Below, one piece after another: positions 1-9,252 of a stretch of 64,000 bases of DNA. Position numbers and translations under genes: made by a program. Within the stretch, counting starts at the first letter, position 1; every line of letters starts with the position of its first letter. This stretch comes from Bacteroides pyogenes (lineage in GTDB: Bacteria; Bacteroidota; Bacteroidia; Bacteroidales; Bacteroidaceae), in NCBI RefSeq assembly GCF_014196225.1, contig NZ_JACIDI010000006.1, positions 81,841-145,840 of the forward strand. The letters are read 5' to 3'. The notes beneath the pieces were generated by a model that had not been told where the DNA came from, did no database searches, and was given only the letters and a program-made list of their open reading frames with translations.

Positions 1-63
1 ATCCGAATGGAATCGACGAATGAAGATAAGAAAGTTTTTACATATCGGAACAGGGGCGGGAGC

Positions 64-160
64 GTATCGGCATAGCCTCTTTGCATCGGGCGCCGCAGTC
101 CGTCAAACTTCCCGAACTCGGTTTTTACGGTGTCGGGATAACCTTTTTGCATCGGAAACA
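64..160. repeat. two imperfect direct repeats, 66 bp apart
   Basis: The stretch around 64-90 (GTATCGGCATAGCC, then TTGCATCGG) recurs around 130-155 (GTGTCGGGATAACC, then TTGCATCGG) at an offset of exactly 66 bp. It lies upstream of the first gene. The same offset appears in several other spacers of the window with different unit sequences. Confidence 0.6.
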
Positions 161-205
161 GGGAGCTTTCGCCCTGCTTTTTCTTGCGCCGTGTCTCTGA
201 GGCCT

Positions 206-1204
206 ATGAAAGCAGATGCCATGGGTGGTCGCTTTCGCACTACCCTTTGTTGCGCTGTGGCGGGCCTGCTGTGCTGCCTGTTCTTTTTGTCGGGCTGCCG
301 GTATCGGGTTCCCGATTTGGATTCGGGCGAACTTACGGAAAAAACGAGAGATTCGCTGCGGTATCTGTACGAACGGCATTACACCTGGAACACCAATCTG
401 GAGGTGATCGGCGATTCCGTCGACTTGGAATGCCTACCCATCAAGAACACATTCGTCCGCCTGTACAAAGGAGACCGCGTGGTGGTGGCGGAGTTTGCCG
501 TCCATCCCGCCGACAGCGTGGACAGTATATGGGTGAAGCTGGCGCATACGCAGGAGGCGCAAGGGTGGATACGCGAGAAAGAACTCATCGGCTCGTTCGT
601 TCCTACCGACAGCATTTCGCAGGCCATCTACCTGTTCAGCGATACGCACGCCTCTTATTTCATCGTTATTTTCGCCTTGTTTGTCGGTGTCTACCTGCTT
701 CGCGCCTTCCGCAAAAAGCAGTTGCGCATGGTCTATTTCAACGATATCGACAGCGTATATCCGCTCTTCCTCTGTCTGCTGCTGGCATTCAGCGCCACGG
801 TGTACGAAACAATGCAGGTGTTTGTGCCCGACACTTGGGAACATTTTTATTTCAACCCCACCCTGTCGCCTTTCAAAGTGCCTTTCATCCTTTCGCTGTT
901 CCTGCTCAGCATCTGGCTGTTCCTCATTGTCGCTCTGGCGGTACTCGAAGCCTTGTTCCGCCAGCTCACCCCTGCGGCTGCCATTTTCTACATGCTGGGA
1001 CTGATGTCTTGCTGCATCTTCTGCTACTTTTTCTTTATCCTGACGACGCACATCTATATCGGCTACCTCTTCCTGCTGCTTTTCATCTGGATTTTTGCGA
1101 AGAAAGTGAAGCAGAACATCAGTTACCGTTACTGTTGCGGCCATTGCGGCGCAAAACTGAAAGAGAAAGGCGTATGCCCCCATTGCGGCGCCATGAACGA
1201 ATGA
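206..1204 (+). CDS. zinc-ribbon membrane lipoprotein with SH3-like domain
   Basis: A 332-aa protein of unknown function in the cell envelope. The start at 206 was chosen because it puts a basic residue and a hydrophobic stretch ahead of a lipobox (FLSGC, Cys31); the open frame continues upstream but is low-complexity. Residues about 60-130 resemble a bacterial SH3-like fold (IWVKLAH, GWIREKEL). Five hydrophobic segments follow. The C-terminus carries two CxxC pairs (CGHCGAKL and CPHCGAMNE), a zinc ribbon on the last membrane segment. The stop overlaps the start of the following GNAT remnant as ATGA, so the two were probably co-transcribed. Families with this architecture are common hypothetical proteins in Bacteroides; no reaction is inferred. 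Confidence 0.75.
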   Translation: MKADAMGGRFRTTLCCAVAGLLCCLFFLSGCRYRVPDLDSGELTEKTRDSLRYLYERHYTWNTNLEVIGDSVDLECLPIKNTFVRLYKGDRVVVAEFAVHPADSVDSIWVKLAHTQEAQGWIREKELIGSFVPTDSISQAIYLFSDTHASYFIVIFALFVGVYLLRAFRKKQLRMVYFNDIDSVYPLFLCLLLAFSATVYETMQVFVPDTWEHFYFNPTLSPFKVPFILSLFLLSIWLFLIVALAVLEALFRQLTPAAAIFYMLGLMSCCIFCYFFFILTTHIYIGYLFLLLFIWIFAKKVKQNISYRYCCGHCGAKLKEKGVCPHCGAMNE

Positions 1205-1532
1205 TGAGAGCTTTGGAGAAAACGGATATGATACGCGTACGACCGACGGAATGGAAAGATCTGCCCGCTGTGATGGAGGCTTACGAGGCCGCCTGTCACT
1301 TTATGTGCGCCAACGGGAATCATGCGCAATGGGTGAACGGATACCTTTCGGAGGAAAACTGATACGCCGGGAGATTGCCGACGGGCACAGCTTCGTGTGC
1401 ATCGGCGAAGAGGGCGATGTCGTGGGCACTTTTTGTTTCATTCCGGACGAAGACCCTGCGTATCGCGTGATTTACGAAGGGGCGTGGCTGAACGATGAGC
1501 CTTACGCCCTTATTCATCGCATGGTTATTGGG
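1201..1532 (+). pseudogene. broken GNAT-family N-acetyltransferase
   Basis: The frame opening at 1201 (or ATG 1228, MIRVRPTEWKDLPAVMEAY) has the usual GNAT N-terminus and runs to a stop at 1362. The homologous sequence then continues in another frame (IRREIADGHSFVCIGEEGDV, then VGTFCFIPDEDP and YEGAWLNDEPYALIHRM). This points to a frameshift near the AAAA at about 1357. Similarity ends near 1532, before the acetyl-CoA-binding part, where unrelated DNA belonging to an IS256-type stub begins. It is therefore both frameshifted and truncated. Such enzymes acetylate amines using acetyl-CoA; the original substrate cannot be told. Confidence 0.8.
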
Positions 1533-1549
1533 TGCATTATAGATATTCT

Positions 1550-1795
1550 TCATATCCGCAGTAAACTCTCCAGTACTTGGGCATGCAATTGCTTCAAGAA
1601 CTTGCTCACATCCGATTCTGTCTTGAACTGGCTAAGGAACTCCTTGCTTAATACCTCATCAGGCAATACTTGATTCTTTTCTTTCATAATCTTCTTCATT
1701 CTTTTATTTCCCTGCATCGCAACAACTTGCTCGTTTTGTAGTAAAAGTAATTCGTCTGCCGGCCGTGTCCCATTCGTCTTTCGCTTGAGACTCAT
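1550..1795 (-). pseudogene. N-terminal stub of an IS256-family transposase
   Basis: The 81-aa frame contains MKKIMKEKNQVLPDEVLS and KFLKQLHAQVLESLL, which match the N-terminus of IS256-family transposases of Bacteroidetes. In intact enzymes this part is followed by an (E/D)xHLGYxK segment and the DDE domain; here a stop follows at once and the DNA runs into the GNAT remnant. No second end of the element is recognisable. It is a decayed fragment, and insertion or recombination here may have truncated the GNAT gene. Confidence 0.7.
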
Positions 1796-1819
1796 TCGTC
1801 TGCCGTTCGGCAGACGAAT
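1794..1819. repeat. 26-nt palindrome
   Basis: ATTCGTCTGCCG at 1794-1805 and its exact complement CGGCAGACGAAT at 1808-1819 are separated by two bases. Part of the same motif recurs directly at about 1750-1761 (ATTCGTCTGCCG) and, degenerate, at about 1772. The site lies between the divergent IS256 stub and the HU-like gene. It could be an operator, an IS end or a transcript hairpin. Confidence 0.6.
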
Positions 1820-1893
1820 AAAACGCGGATGGGTGATTAATAATTTGTTAAGACTAACGGCTTGATTTTCGCTATCGGGGAAAATAAACTTCT

Positions 1894-1901
1894 TATTTTT
1901 G
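1894..1901 (+). promoter_or_regulatory. -7 promoter box of the HU-like gene
   Basis: TATTTTTG fits the Bacteroides -7 consensus TAnnTTTG and lies 43 nt before the ATG at 1944, leaving room for an A/T-rich 5' leader. No clear -33 element was identified. Confidence 0.45.
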
Positions 1902-1943
1902 CAGCAAACAAACTTTTTGATAACAATCTAAATCCATAAAAAC

Positions 1944-2546
1944 ATGAGTGCCATATACGATTTGTTCGCAACCCCGAAACGCAGTAAAAGAGAGTCCACG
2001 CGCCTGCATGCCCGCATCGTGTCGAAAGGCACGGTGAGGCGGGAGGAGTTTCTCGACCGTGTTCACCGGTTTACCGGAATCAGCCGCAGCCTGCTGGCAG
2101 GCGCACTGGAAGCCTTTTGCAGCGAAGCGCGCGATCTGCTCGCCGAAGGGTGGACGGTGGAGGTGGGTAGCTTGGGTTACTTCTCCGCTTCGCTGAGCTG
2201 TCCTGCCGTGAGCGATAAAAGCGAGATCCGTGCCGCCTCTGTCGAGCCGAAAGGTGTCAATTATCGGGCGAGCAGTCAGATTAAGCGGGAGATAAAGGAA
2301 AAGATGAGGCTGCAACGCAGAGAGGCTCCCCGTGCGCCGGAAGCTCCCCCTTTGCCCGAGAAAGAATGCAAAGCCCTTCTCGAAAACTATTTGCTGAAAC
2401 ACGCCTTCATCACCCGCCCGCAATATGCCGGACTGACAGGACGGAAGCGCCTCCTGGCATTGGAAGAACTGAACGCTTGGGTAGAGCGCGGAGTGTTGAA
2501 ACGGGAGGGGGCCGGACGGCTTACGGTGTATGTGAGGGGAGGATAA
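1944..2546 (+). CDS. HU-HIG family DNA-binding protein
   Basis: A 200-aa protein of the HU/IHF superfamily type widespread in Bacteroidetes. The central part (about residues 25-100: KGTVRREEFLDRV, LAEGWTVEVGSLGYF) follows the HU fold, with a basic linker after it. The C-terminal third (LLKHAFITRPQYAGLTG, LEELNAWVERGVLKREG) looks like a winged-helix or HTH extension that would add DNA contact. It is a presumed nucleoid-associated or regulatory protein acting on the chromosome. It is monocistronic, with its own -7 box. The family is recognised; the DNA target is unknown. Confidence 0.8.
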   Translation: MSAIYDLFATPKRSKRESTRLHARIVSKGTVRREEFLDRVHRFTGISRSLLAGALEAFCSEARDLLAEGWTVEVGSLGYFSASLSCPAVSDKSEIRAASVEPKGVNYRASSQIKREIKEKMRLQRREAPRAPEAPPLPEKECKALLENYLLKHAFITRPQYAGLTGRKRLLALEELNAWVERGVLKREGAGRLTVYVRGG

Positions 2547-2861
2547 AAAGTCGATATTATTTACTGAGTCGGAAAACTGTATTTGGTTATATATTTTATG
2601 TTTGTAAGGGCGTAAACGATTCTCTTTTGTTTTTTATTGTAAAATTATTTTCGCAAAAAAGACATTGCAGATGCGCAATCCCTAATTTGATTCGAAAATA
2701 CAGATGCAAGTCAAGCTAATCAGACGTTTTGTACCATAAATCATCGCATTTTTTGCAACATTATAGGATTCTACTTGATAATACGACAATAATCGGTTAT
2801 TTTTGTCGCAAACATTGCGACGTTATTCATTGTTTAATGACGCATCAAACATGTTCTAAGT
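2547..2861. other. A+T-rich spacer ahead of the Fic gene
   Basis: These 315 bp contain no convincing gene. The stretch is strongly A+T rich and must hold the Fic gene promoter, but no single -7 box stands out among many T-rich candidates. Confidence 0.5.
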
Positions 2862-4148
2862 ATGTATATACACGAAAGAGACAATTGGACTGCATTCCGT
2901 TGGAATGCGACTGAACTGACAGCGCTTCTTGAAGAAGTGAACCGCAAACAGGGTTTGTTATATGGCAGGCTTGCCTCGCTTGGCTTTGATAGCAAATTAA
3001 AAGCGATGGCGGAGAATCTGACGTATGATATCGTTTATTCGTCAGAAATAGAAGGAATACGATTGAATGTAGATGAAGTACGTTCATCCATTGCTCGAAA
3101 ATTGGGTATAGAAACTATCAGACAGACAGCGCCATCGCACTACATAGATTCTGTTGTGGCAGTCATGCTTGATGCAGTAAATCATTACGACCAGTTATTG
3201 ACGAAAGAGAAAATTTGTGCATGGCAAGCAGCATTCTTCCCGACAGGTTTCAGCGAGGGTTCGCAGATTGAAGTTGGACAGTATCGTACAAGCGAGGAAC
3301 ATATTGTTTCCGGGATGTTCGGTCGCGAGAAAATCCATTATATTGCTCCCTCACCGGAACGCGTGGACGAAGAAATGGCACATTTTCTTGATTGGTTTAA
3401 CAGTCAGGAAAATATAAATTCGGTCATACGGTCAGCCATTGCACATTTCTGGTTTGTCAGCATTCATCCATTTGAAGATGGCAACGGACGCTTGGCACGC
3501 ATACTTTCTGATATGCTGTTGGCTCGTGCTGATAAGAGTGAGTTCAGATTTTATAATATTTCCTCTCAAATAAATAAGGATAAAAACCACTATTACGATA
3601 TTTTGGAAAAGGCTCAACACGGCGATGGTGACATCACCGAATGGATATGCTGGTACGCCCATACGTTGTCTGTAGCACTTGACGAAGCGGAAAATATCGT
3701 CAGTACCGTCTTGAACAAGAATTTCTTTTGGCAAAAGGCTTCTTCTGTGCCACTTAGCCGAAGGCAGACCGATATGCTGAACCTGTTTCTTGATGGCTAT
3801 GAAGCAAAGATAACTTCCAAAACTTGGGCATCATTGGCTAAATGTTCCAAAGACACAGCTATACGAGATATTCAAGACCTTGTAGAAAAAGACATCCTTC
3901 GAGAAGACATTCCCGGTGCCAAACGACCGAGCTATTCCATTATATACGACCCGGAAGACATCACAGCCTTTTTTTCTGAAATCAGCATCGAGCAGCAAAA
4001 CGGGAATCAATACATCAAAGCTCTCTACAAGGGTAAGTTACAAGTGTGCGAAAGAATTTTGCCTCTTGATGCAGAGCGGTTTGAAAAAGGCGACCTTCCA
4101 TTAGAAAACCTGCTTGCCAAGTATTGTTCCTATATAAGGATGAACTGA
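2862..4148 (+). CDS. Fic family protein with N-terminal inhibitory helix
   Basis: A 428-aa Fic protein predicted to transfer AMP (or another NMP) from a nucleotide to hydroxyl side chains of target proteins in the cytoplasm. The catalytic motif HPFEDGNGR is complete at residues 202-210. An N-terminal inhibition motif of the S/TxxxE(G/N) type (SSEIEG, residues 60-65) is present, so the enzyme is of the self-inhibited class II. A helical N-terminal domain precedes the Fic core, and the C-terminal 130 residues hold a winged-helix-like segment (LAKCSKDTAIRDIQDLVEKD) that could bind DNA. No antitoxin-like partner is adjacent. Class II Fic proteins of this size are widespread in Bacteroides. Confidence 0.9.
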   Translation: MYIHERDNWTAFRWNATELTALLEEVNRKQGLLYGRLASLGFDSKLKAMAENLTYDIVYSSEIEGIRLNVDEVRSSIARKLGIETIRQTAPSHYIDSVVAVMLDAVNHYDQLLTKEKICAWQAAFFPTGFSEGSQIEVGQYRTSEEHIVSGMFGREKIHYIAPSPERVDEEMAHFLDWFNSQENINSVIRSAIAHFWFVSIHPFEDGNGRLARILSDMLLARADKSEFRFYNISSQINKDKNHYYDILEKAQHGDGDITEWICWYAHTLSVALDEAENIVSTVLNKNFFWQKASSVPLSRRQTDMLNLFLDGYEAKITSKTWASLAKCSKDTAIRDIQDLVEKDILREDIPGAKRPSYSIIYDPEDITAFFSEISIEQQNGNQYIKALYKGKLQVCERILPLDAERFEKGDLPLENLLAKYCSYIRMN

Positions 4149-4316
4149 AAGGTTAGGCACATTCATAATCCTTAATTTAAGGGTTAAATGATACTCTTTT
4201 AGAGAATCCTCTGTGGCAAAAGACTTATCTGCGCTCATTTATGCAATTCTACTCGACTAATTCACTTGTCAGCCGTAGAATTTATTAGGACACACAAAGG
4301 AAGCGTAATATGTGGC

Positions 4317-4515
4317 TTACATACTATTTATGGAAGAGATATAAAGTGCAAAACCTATAATACGATCCATTATGGCATCTGCTACGGTAGAATCCCCGAT
4401 TGCGTCATACCAATTATCCGTCGGCAGTTGCGAGGTAATGATGATAGACTTGTGTCCATGCCGGCCCTCTATTATATCAAGCAGGATGGGACGTTCCTAA
4501 TTTTGCCACTTTAAG
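4317..4515 (-). pseudogene. istB-like ATPase fragment, IS21 family
   Basis: Minus-strand reading gives SIIITSQLPTDNWYDAIGDS and TVADAIMDRII, the C-terminal part of the IstB helper ATPase, with an in-frame stop just upstream (LI, stop, YRG) and a stop at 4317-4319. The Walker A part is absent. It is fused directly to the istA remnant by an internal deletion. Confidence 0.75.
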
Positions 4516-4895
4516 CGTACCCATAAGGTACTATCGCCATCGGAACCCCACCGTAAAAATGAAGAGCGTTCTCACACGCCCTGATCGGGTCCTGCCTTGA
4601 CTGGGACCAGACCGCCTCGCAGTAGGTATAGTGGCTACATGGAAGTATGACCACGAACACTTCAACGCTGCGGCATTCGCCGTTTTCACTGTCAACTACC
4701 TCAAGTTTATCGCCGGCAAAGTCGATGTACATCCGGTCTTCGGCATAATGCTCGACATGGCCTACAACATGGGTTAGGATGTGTTTCGCGGTACTCTTCG
4801 TACAGGGTTTTCACTGTTACGCCCCGTCGGCTAAGTCGGGCGGCATACTCAGGAAGAAGTGCCTCAAGCTCAAGTTGGCGTTGTGACGGAACCAC
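4511..4895 (-). pseudogene. istA-like transposase fragments, IS21 family
   Basis: Two frames together give IstA sequence: SRRGVTVKTLYEEYRETHPN ending near 4760, then, after a frameshift, MYIDFAGDKLEVVDSENGE and ACENALHFYGGVPMAIVP down to 4531. This is the start of the catalytic domain of an IS21 transposase (YIDFAGDKLE is characteristic). The N-terminal HTH domain and everything after MAIVP are missing. It is non-functional. Confidence 0.8.
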
Positions 4896-5099
4896 TGGAG
4901 AATGTTTGCTATCTTTGTTGTCATAGTAGAAATGATTTTATCCCACCGGTCAAGACGGGTATCAAATCTACGGAAAAATCCCCTGCCGGACATTGTCTGA
5001 CAAGGGCATTTTATATTGGAATCAATGGGCAGGATTATTTGGGAACAAGGGGATAGAATCGATTGGTTTTAGGGGCATCTTACACTGGATTTTCCACTT

Positions 5100-5348
5100 C
5101 TACTGTTTGCGAATAAAACTCATAAGGCTGTGTATTTCCAATTGTCAATTTCCCATTAGAGTTATATCGTATCTGCGAATACGATTTTGAGAATAGAAAA
5201 GCAGAGAGAACCAGAAGCACAATGCTTAAGCCGATTTTATTGAATAGATTTGTTTTCGTAACGTAAAATTTTAATTTGTAAATAATTGGCTAACTTTTGT
5301 TTAAGAGTAAGGTAATTATCTAAAATCCATCTATGCTATTTAAAAAGT
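5100..5348. other. A+T-rich spacer
   Basis: About 250 bp between the IS21 left terminus and the methyltransferase stop. No gene or clear repeat was found. It lies inside the block bounded by the two inverted IS21 left ends. Confidence 0.4.
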
Positions 5349-6128
5349 TTACTGTTTATTCCTCAAAACCGCAAAATATGATGTAGTACAAAAATTCCTT
5401 AAAATTGGAATGGCCGAAAAAAGCGGAATTGTTTTGCGGGGTTTCAATCCGAACTTGCTCTCATAGTGCGGATTAATGAAATAATACTCCTCGTCTATTT
5501 GTACCAAATCAGTTTCCTTTACCAATTTTTTGAATTGCTCAATGGTTGTTTTGCACTCTTTTATCTCTATCAGTTCGTTGATTGCCCGTTCTTTTACTCC
5601 CGTTTGTTTCAAAAAAACTCTATAAATTTTTTTTGGCAACAGATGAATAAATGGCAACAAGGACACAACTCGGTTGTTGCAAATTTGCTGATGCCCGCCA
5701 AACGGCATTTGCCACGGCGGAAAACCTACATAAATTAAACCGTTGTGATTCAGTAGTTTTTGGGCTATTGTTAGCAGTTTCCTTTTTTGCGTCACGTGCT
5801 CAATCACGTCGTGAATAATGATAATGTCAAATTTGCCGTCAATTTCTGCCGAAAAAATATCTTGGCACGAAAAACGACCTGCCAACCCTTCTTCCTGAAA
5901 AAACTGTTTTGCTTCGGCAATCCTCACGGCAGAAATATCAATGCCCGTTACCTCGCATCCACGCTTTGAAAATGGCGACAAATTGCCGCCTTCGCCGCAT
6001 CCGATTTCTAAAATACGGTGCTCGGGCGTAATTTTCAGATGATTTTCGACGAATGGCAGGAAATATTTTTCGCACGTCTGTGCAAGTTCCCTAAAATATT
6101 GTTTTCTGTTCGTATGTCGTTGTTGCAT
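5349..6128 (-). CDS. class I SAM-dependent methyltransferase
   Basis: A 259-aa cytoplasmic methyltransferase. Motif I is clear at about residues 39-50 (LEIGCGEGGNLSPF), followed by the acidic end of strand 2 (VTGIDIS) and the motif around DIIIIHDVIEHV, the pattern of type-11/UbiE-like enzymes that take a methyl group from S-adenosylmethionine. The substrate is not evident; polyprenyl, lipid or small-molecule acceptors are typical. It is downstream of the TonB receptor on the same strand with a 124-bp gap, and may be a late member of that transcript. Base composition is more A+T rich than the core genes, consistent with a transferred block. Confidence 0.75.
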   Translation of the reverse strand: MQQRHTNRKQYFRELAQTCEKYFLPFVENHLKITPEHRILEIGCGEGGNLSPFSKRGCEVTGIDISAVRIAEAKQFFQEEGLAGRFSCQDIFSAEIDGKFDIIIIHDVIEHVTQKRKLLTIAQKLLNHNGLIYVGFPPWQMPFGGHQQICNNRVVSLLPFIHLLPKKIYRVFLKQTGVKERAINELIEIKECKTTIEQFKKLVKETDLVQIDEEYYFINPHYESKFGLKPRKTIPLFSAIPILRNFCTTSYFAVLRNKQ

Positions 6129-6252
6129 ATATCCGTTTTCAGTTGGGAGGATTTATGTAGAGAATACATAAATCCGTAAGTTATTTTTAGTATTACGTGA
6201 AAACGGCGGAAAACCTAACCGTGATTTTAGTTAAAAAAGGAAGAGAAAAGTG

Positions 6253-9252
6253 TTAAAACGTGCCGCTTGCTGAAAAAGTAATCGTGCGTTCACCGCGAGT
6301 TTTGTGAACAATAGGGTCGCGCCCTTTGTCGTAGTTCTCGGTTTTGCGGGGCAAAAGGTTGTCGGTGGGGAAATTATATTCATCGTGAACATAATCGACG
6401 GGCGTGTTGGTATAGAAAATTTCGTGGGCCTTGAGCAGATTTGAGCCGCTCAATTTCAACAAGATACCACTTTTGGGAAAACGATAACCGATGCTTGCTT
6501 CGAGCGAGTTAAACGACGCGCGGTACTCGTGAGCATGGGCGTTTTCGCCCAACAAAAAAAGTTGTCGCCCGCTTCGGTTAAACAGCACATTTACAAATAG
6601 TTTATTGTCGGCATAACGGATGCCCGCATTAAATTGATACGGCATTTGCCCCGAAAGCGGACGCGTTTGCGTGGTTGGAATTTCCTTAAATTTGGTGTCT
6701 CCGTTCTCGTGCGTTATCAACCGCATCCGTTTTCCGTGTACTGATGAACGCGTAAAAACATATCCTACCGTGAGTTGCGTTTTCCGCAGCCAATCGTTTC
6801 CATTAAAAAAATCGAGATGTTTTCGCACGTGTATCTCAAAACCGTAATGGCGTGCGCGGTCTGAATTTTGCAGAATATACATCCGTTCATCGTGCCGATA
6901 TTCAAACGTGGTGCGCTCAATCGGGTTTCGTATATCTCTGTAAAACAAACCGAAAGAAAACAAATCGAGTGTACTTGCGTATTTCTCAACCCGAAAATCG
7001 AGCGATTGCACAAAAGACGGCTCAACGGGGCGATTGACCGATGTACCTAACAAATGCGTGTCGTAAACAGGAAAAGGCACGTAATCAACTAATTGCGGGC
7101 GGATAAAGGTGTATTGGTAACTCGCTCTCACGTTTACATTGGAAACAGGAGCAAAGGAAACGTTTGCCGATGGCGCATACCACTTTCGGGCGCTATTTTC
7201 GTAATTTCCCTGCACGCCCCACACAAGCCGCAATGCCTTGCCCCAACGGTGTTCCAGCATTACGAACGGCAAGTGGCGAATGGCTGTTTTTCGGTATTCG
7301 TCTTGAATAATCTCCTGATAAATACGCGCTTCGGGATTGTCTATATCCGATTTGTTGTTGTAGCGATGAAGTCTTTCGCGATATGCGTAGCGAATATTTC
7401 CGAAACTTCCGTTGTAACCAATTGTGACATTGCTTTTTATGCTTTTCCATTGAAACGGAAAAGTGGTCGAAACGCCCACCCAAAAATCACGCTCAGTATT
7501 GTGGTACCATCCGCTCGAAGCGGGATAAAGCGTTTTTAGCGCGGGATTGTGGTGCAAAAAATAAACCAGCGAATCATCGCGCATCGGTTTGTACACCTCC
7601 GAAAAAGCGGCATCCTTACGTTCACGCCGCACAAACGTGTGCGAAACATTCCACCGCAGTAACGTGTTTTTCGCACCGTGTTGTCCCTCCAATTTATTCT
7701 GTATCAGGCTCGAAAACGTGGGGTAATTGAAAAACTGATGACTGATATTCTGCTCGTTATAATCAATATCTTCCAAATGTTGCGCGATTTCGGTAAGATT
7801 GTTTTCAAAATTTCGCGAAAAAACATTCCGAAAACTCACGCGGTTTTTTCCCCGCTGCCAGCCCGCATTCAGCATTCCGCCCATGGTGGTTTGATAGCCG
7901 TAAATGTGCCCCGAATTTCGGGTTTGCCCGTAGCTTCCCGTGTACGTGTCCATATTTTTCCACCGTCCGCGCACGGTGTGGTGCACCGCCGTTTGTCGCT
8001 GTGTGTTGCCGTAGGATACCGAAAAAATCAGTCCGAAGCGGTTTTTCTGATTATCAGCGGTGTAGGCTCTTCCGATGGTGGCGACGTAGCATTGAGAGGG
8101 CGGCGTTTTTTGGTCGCGAATGCCGAAATGTTCTGGCGGAAACGCGGTTGCCGTTTCCCGACTGCCGTCGTCGAAACCGATAAAATCGAGCCGTCCGCGC
8201 CGTCGTGTACGTTGGTCGTGAAACGTGCTTTGCGCGTGAATGGAGGCTTCGGCCGTGAGTTGCACGAAATTTTGTTCGGGAATGTCTTTTGTGATGATTT
8301 CGGTTGCCGCGTTGCCGAACGTCGCGGGAATGTCGGGCGTTGCCGATTGCAGCAGCCGAATGTTGTCCACGGCGGCAAGCGGCAGCAAATCAAACGAAAA
8401 AAGTTTATACGAAGGGTCGTAATTGGGCAGTGGCGTTCCATCGAGCAAAACCGCGTTCCACCGTCCGCCCGCGCCGCGCACGATGAGGCCGTCGTTTTCC
8501 GTTACCTCCATTCCCGAAACGAGTTTCAGCGCGTCACGCACGCTGTTTGCCGCCGAGCGGTTTATTTCCTGATTGCTCAATACCGTGCTGATATACGGTG
8601 TGTTACGCTGCGCCCGCAACGCGCCTGCAATGACGTTTTCGGGCAGTTTTCGGCCGATTTCAATTTCGTGCAGGGCAATTTTTGTTTCTTGTAATGCTGC
8701 GTCCAAACGGGTGGTTTGTCCGTTTCCGATTTCAATTTGCTCCACGCGCATCGGCTCAAAACCCAAAAAACGGATTTCGGCGGCATATATTCCCGCCGCC
8801 AACTTCAGGGCATAATCGCCGTTCATTCCCGTTGCCGTGCCTTTTCCAATCGCTGATAACCATACGGTTGCGCCCGCGAGCGGCGTGCCGAACGCATCAG
8901 TAATTTTTCCCGCCAATGTTCCCGATGCCGCAAGCGTATCAATTGAGCGAAACACCACAAAGCGCGAACGGTTTATCTTCCTGTAAGCAAGGGGAGTATC
9001 CTCAACCGACATCCGCAGCCAATCTTCCACATCGACAGACGCGCTTGTGAACGCCCGCGCCGTTACACCTTCCAAAAAACGCGTTTCATACGTAATGGAT
9101 TGTGCGTTTTTTTGCGCCCATTCGGCAATTTTTTGGATGCGCGAAAGCATCGGTTCTTGCGGAAACGAAACAAACTGCGCCGTTGTTTCTTGTGCGAAAA
9201 ACAGCAGCAGAAAGGTGGTAATGAGAATTATTTTCGGGCAGTTTGGCGACAT
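6253..9252 (-). CDS. TonB-dependent receptor with STN signalling domain
   Basis: A 999-aa outer-membrane receptor. A signal peptide (about residues 1-25, LLLFFAQETTAQ) is followed by a secretin/TonB short N-terminal (STN) domain (about 30-110), a carboxypeptidase-D-like beta-sandwich (about 113-190, GTLAGKITDAFGTPLAGATV), a plug (about 205-320, GLIVRGAGGRWNAVLLDGTP) and a long beta-barrel ending in aromatic Phe. The STN domain normally touches a FecR anti-sigma factor, and fecR lies immediately upstream with a TAATG stop/start overlap. The set therefore fits a ligand-sensing trans-envelope system that induces its own receptor. The ligand is unknown; no SusD partner is present. Confidence 0.88.
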   Translation of the reverse strand: MSPNCPKIILITTFLLLFFAQETTAQFVSFPQEPMLSRIQKIAEWAQKNAQSITYETRFLEGVTARAFTSASVDVEDWLRMSVEDTPLAYRKINRSRFVVFRSIDTLAASGTLAGKITDAFGTPLAGATVWLSAIGKGTATGMNGDYALKLAAGIYAAEIRFLGFEPMRVEQIEIGNGQTTRLDAALQETKIALHEIEIGRKLPENVIAGALRAQRNTPYISTVLSNQEINRSAANSVRDALKLVSGMEVTENDGLIVRGAGGRWNAVLLDGTPLPNYDPSYKLFSFDLLPLAAVDNIRLLQSATPDIPATFGNAATEIITKDIPEQNFVQLTAEASIHAQSTFHDQRTRRRGRLDFIGFDDGSRETATAFPPEHFGIRDQKTPPSQCYVATIGRAYTADNQKNRFGLIFSVSYGNTQRQTAVHHTVRGRWKNMDTYTGSYGQTRNSGHIYGYQTTMGGMLNAGWQRGKNRVSFRNVFSRNFENNLTEIAQHLEDIDYNEQNISHQFFNYPTFSSLIQNKLEGQHGAKNTLLRWNVSHTFVRRERKDAAFSEVYKPMRDDSLVYFLHHNPALKTLYPASSGWYHNTERDFWVGVSTTFPFQWKSIKSNVTIGYNGSFGNIRYAYRERLHRYNNKSDIDNPEARIYQEIIQDEYRKTAIRHLPFVMLEHRWGKALRLVWGVQGNYENSARKWYAPSANVSFAPVSNVNVRASYQYTFIRPQLVDYVPFPVYDTHLLGTSVNRPVEPSFVQSLDFRVEKYASTLDLFSFGLFYRDIRNPIERTTFEYRHDERMYILQNSDRARHYGFEIHVRKHLDFFNGNDWLRKTQLTVGYVFTRSSVHGKRMRLITHENGDTKFKEIPTTQTRPLSGQMPYQFNAGIRYADNKLFVNVLFNRSGRQLFLLGENAHAHEYRASFNSLEASIGYRFPKSGILLKLSGSNLLKAHEIFYTNTPVDYVHDEYNFPTDNLLPRKTENYDKGRDPIVHKTRGERTITFSASGTF

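Larger units (their letters stand above)
4311..5099 (-). mobile_element. internally deleted IS21-family element (copy 1)
   Basis: On the minus strand this stretch reads: a left end (terminus TGGAAAATCCAGTGTAAGATG at about 5098-5078), a short spacer, part of istA, an abrupt junction near 4531, then the 3' part of istB. Both genes are broken. The left end is repeated, in inverted orientation, at 11518, and the istA/istB junction is repeated at 21706-21823. The element cannot move itself but may have been moved in trans. No right terminus was recognised. Confidence 0.75.

Noticed and set aside
2862..4148. Fic gene as part of a toxin-antitoxin pair
   Set aside because: The inhibitory motif is within the protein and no small antitoxin frame adjoins.
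7678..8694. 338-codon plus-strand frame opposite the TonB receptor
   Set aside because: Shadow; Arg/Val-rich with no recognisable domain.
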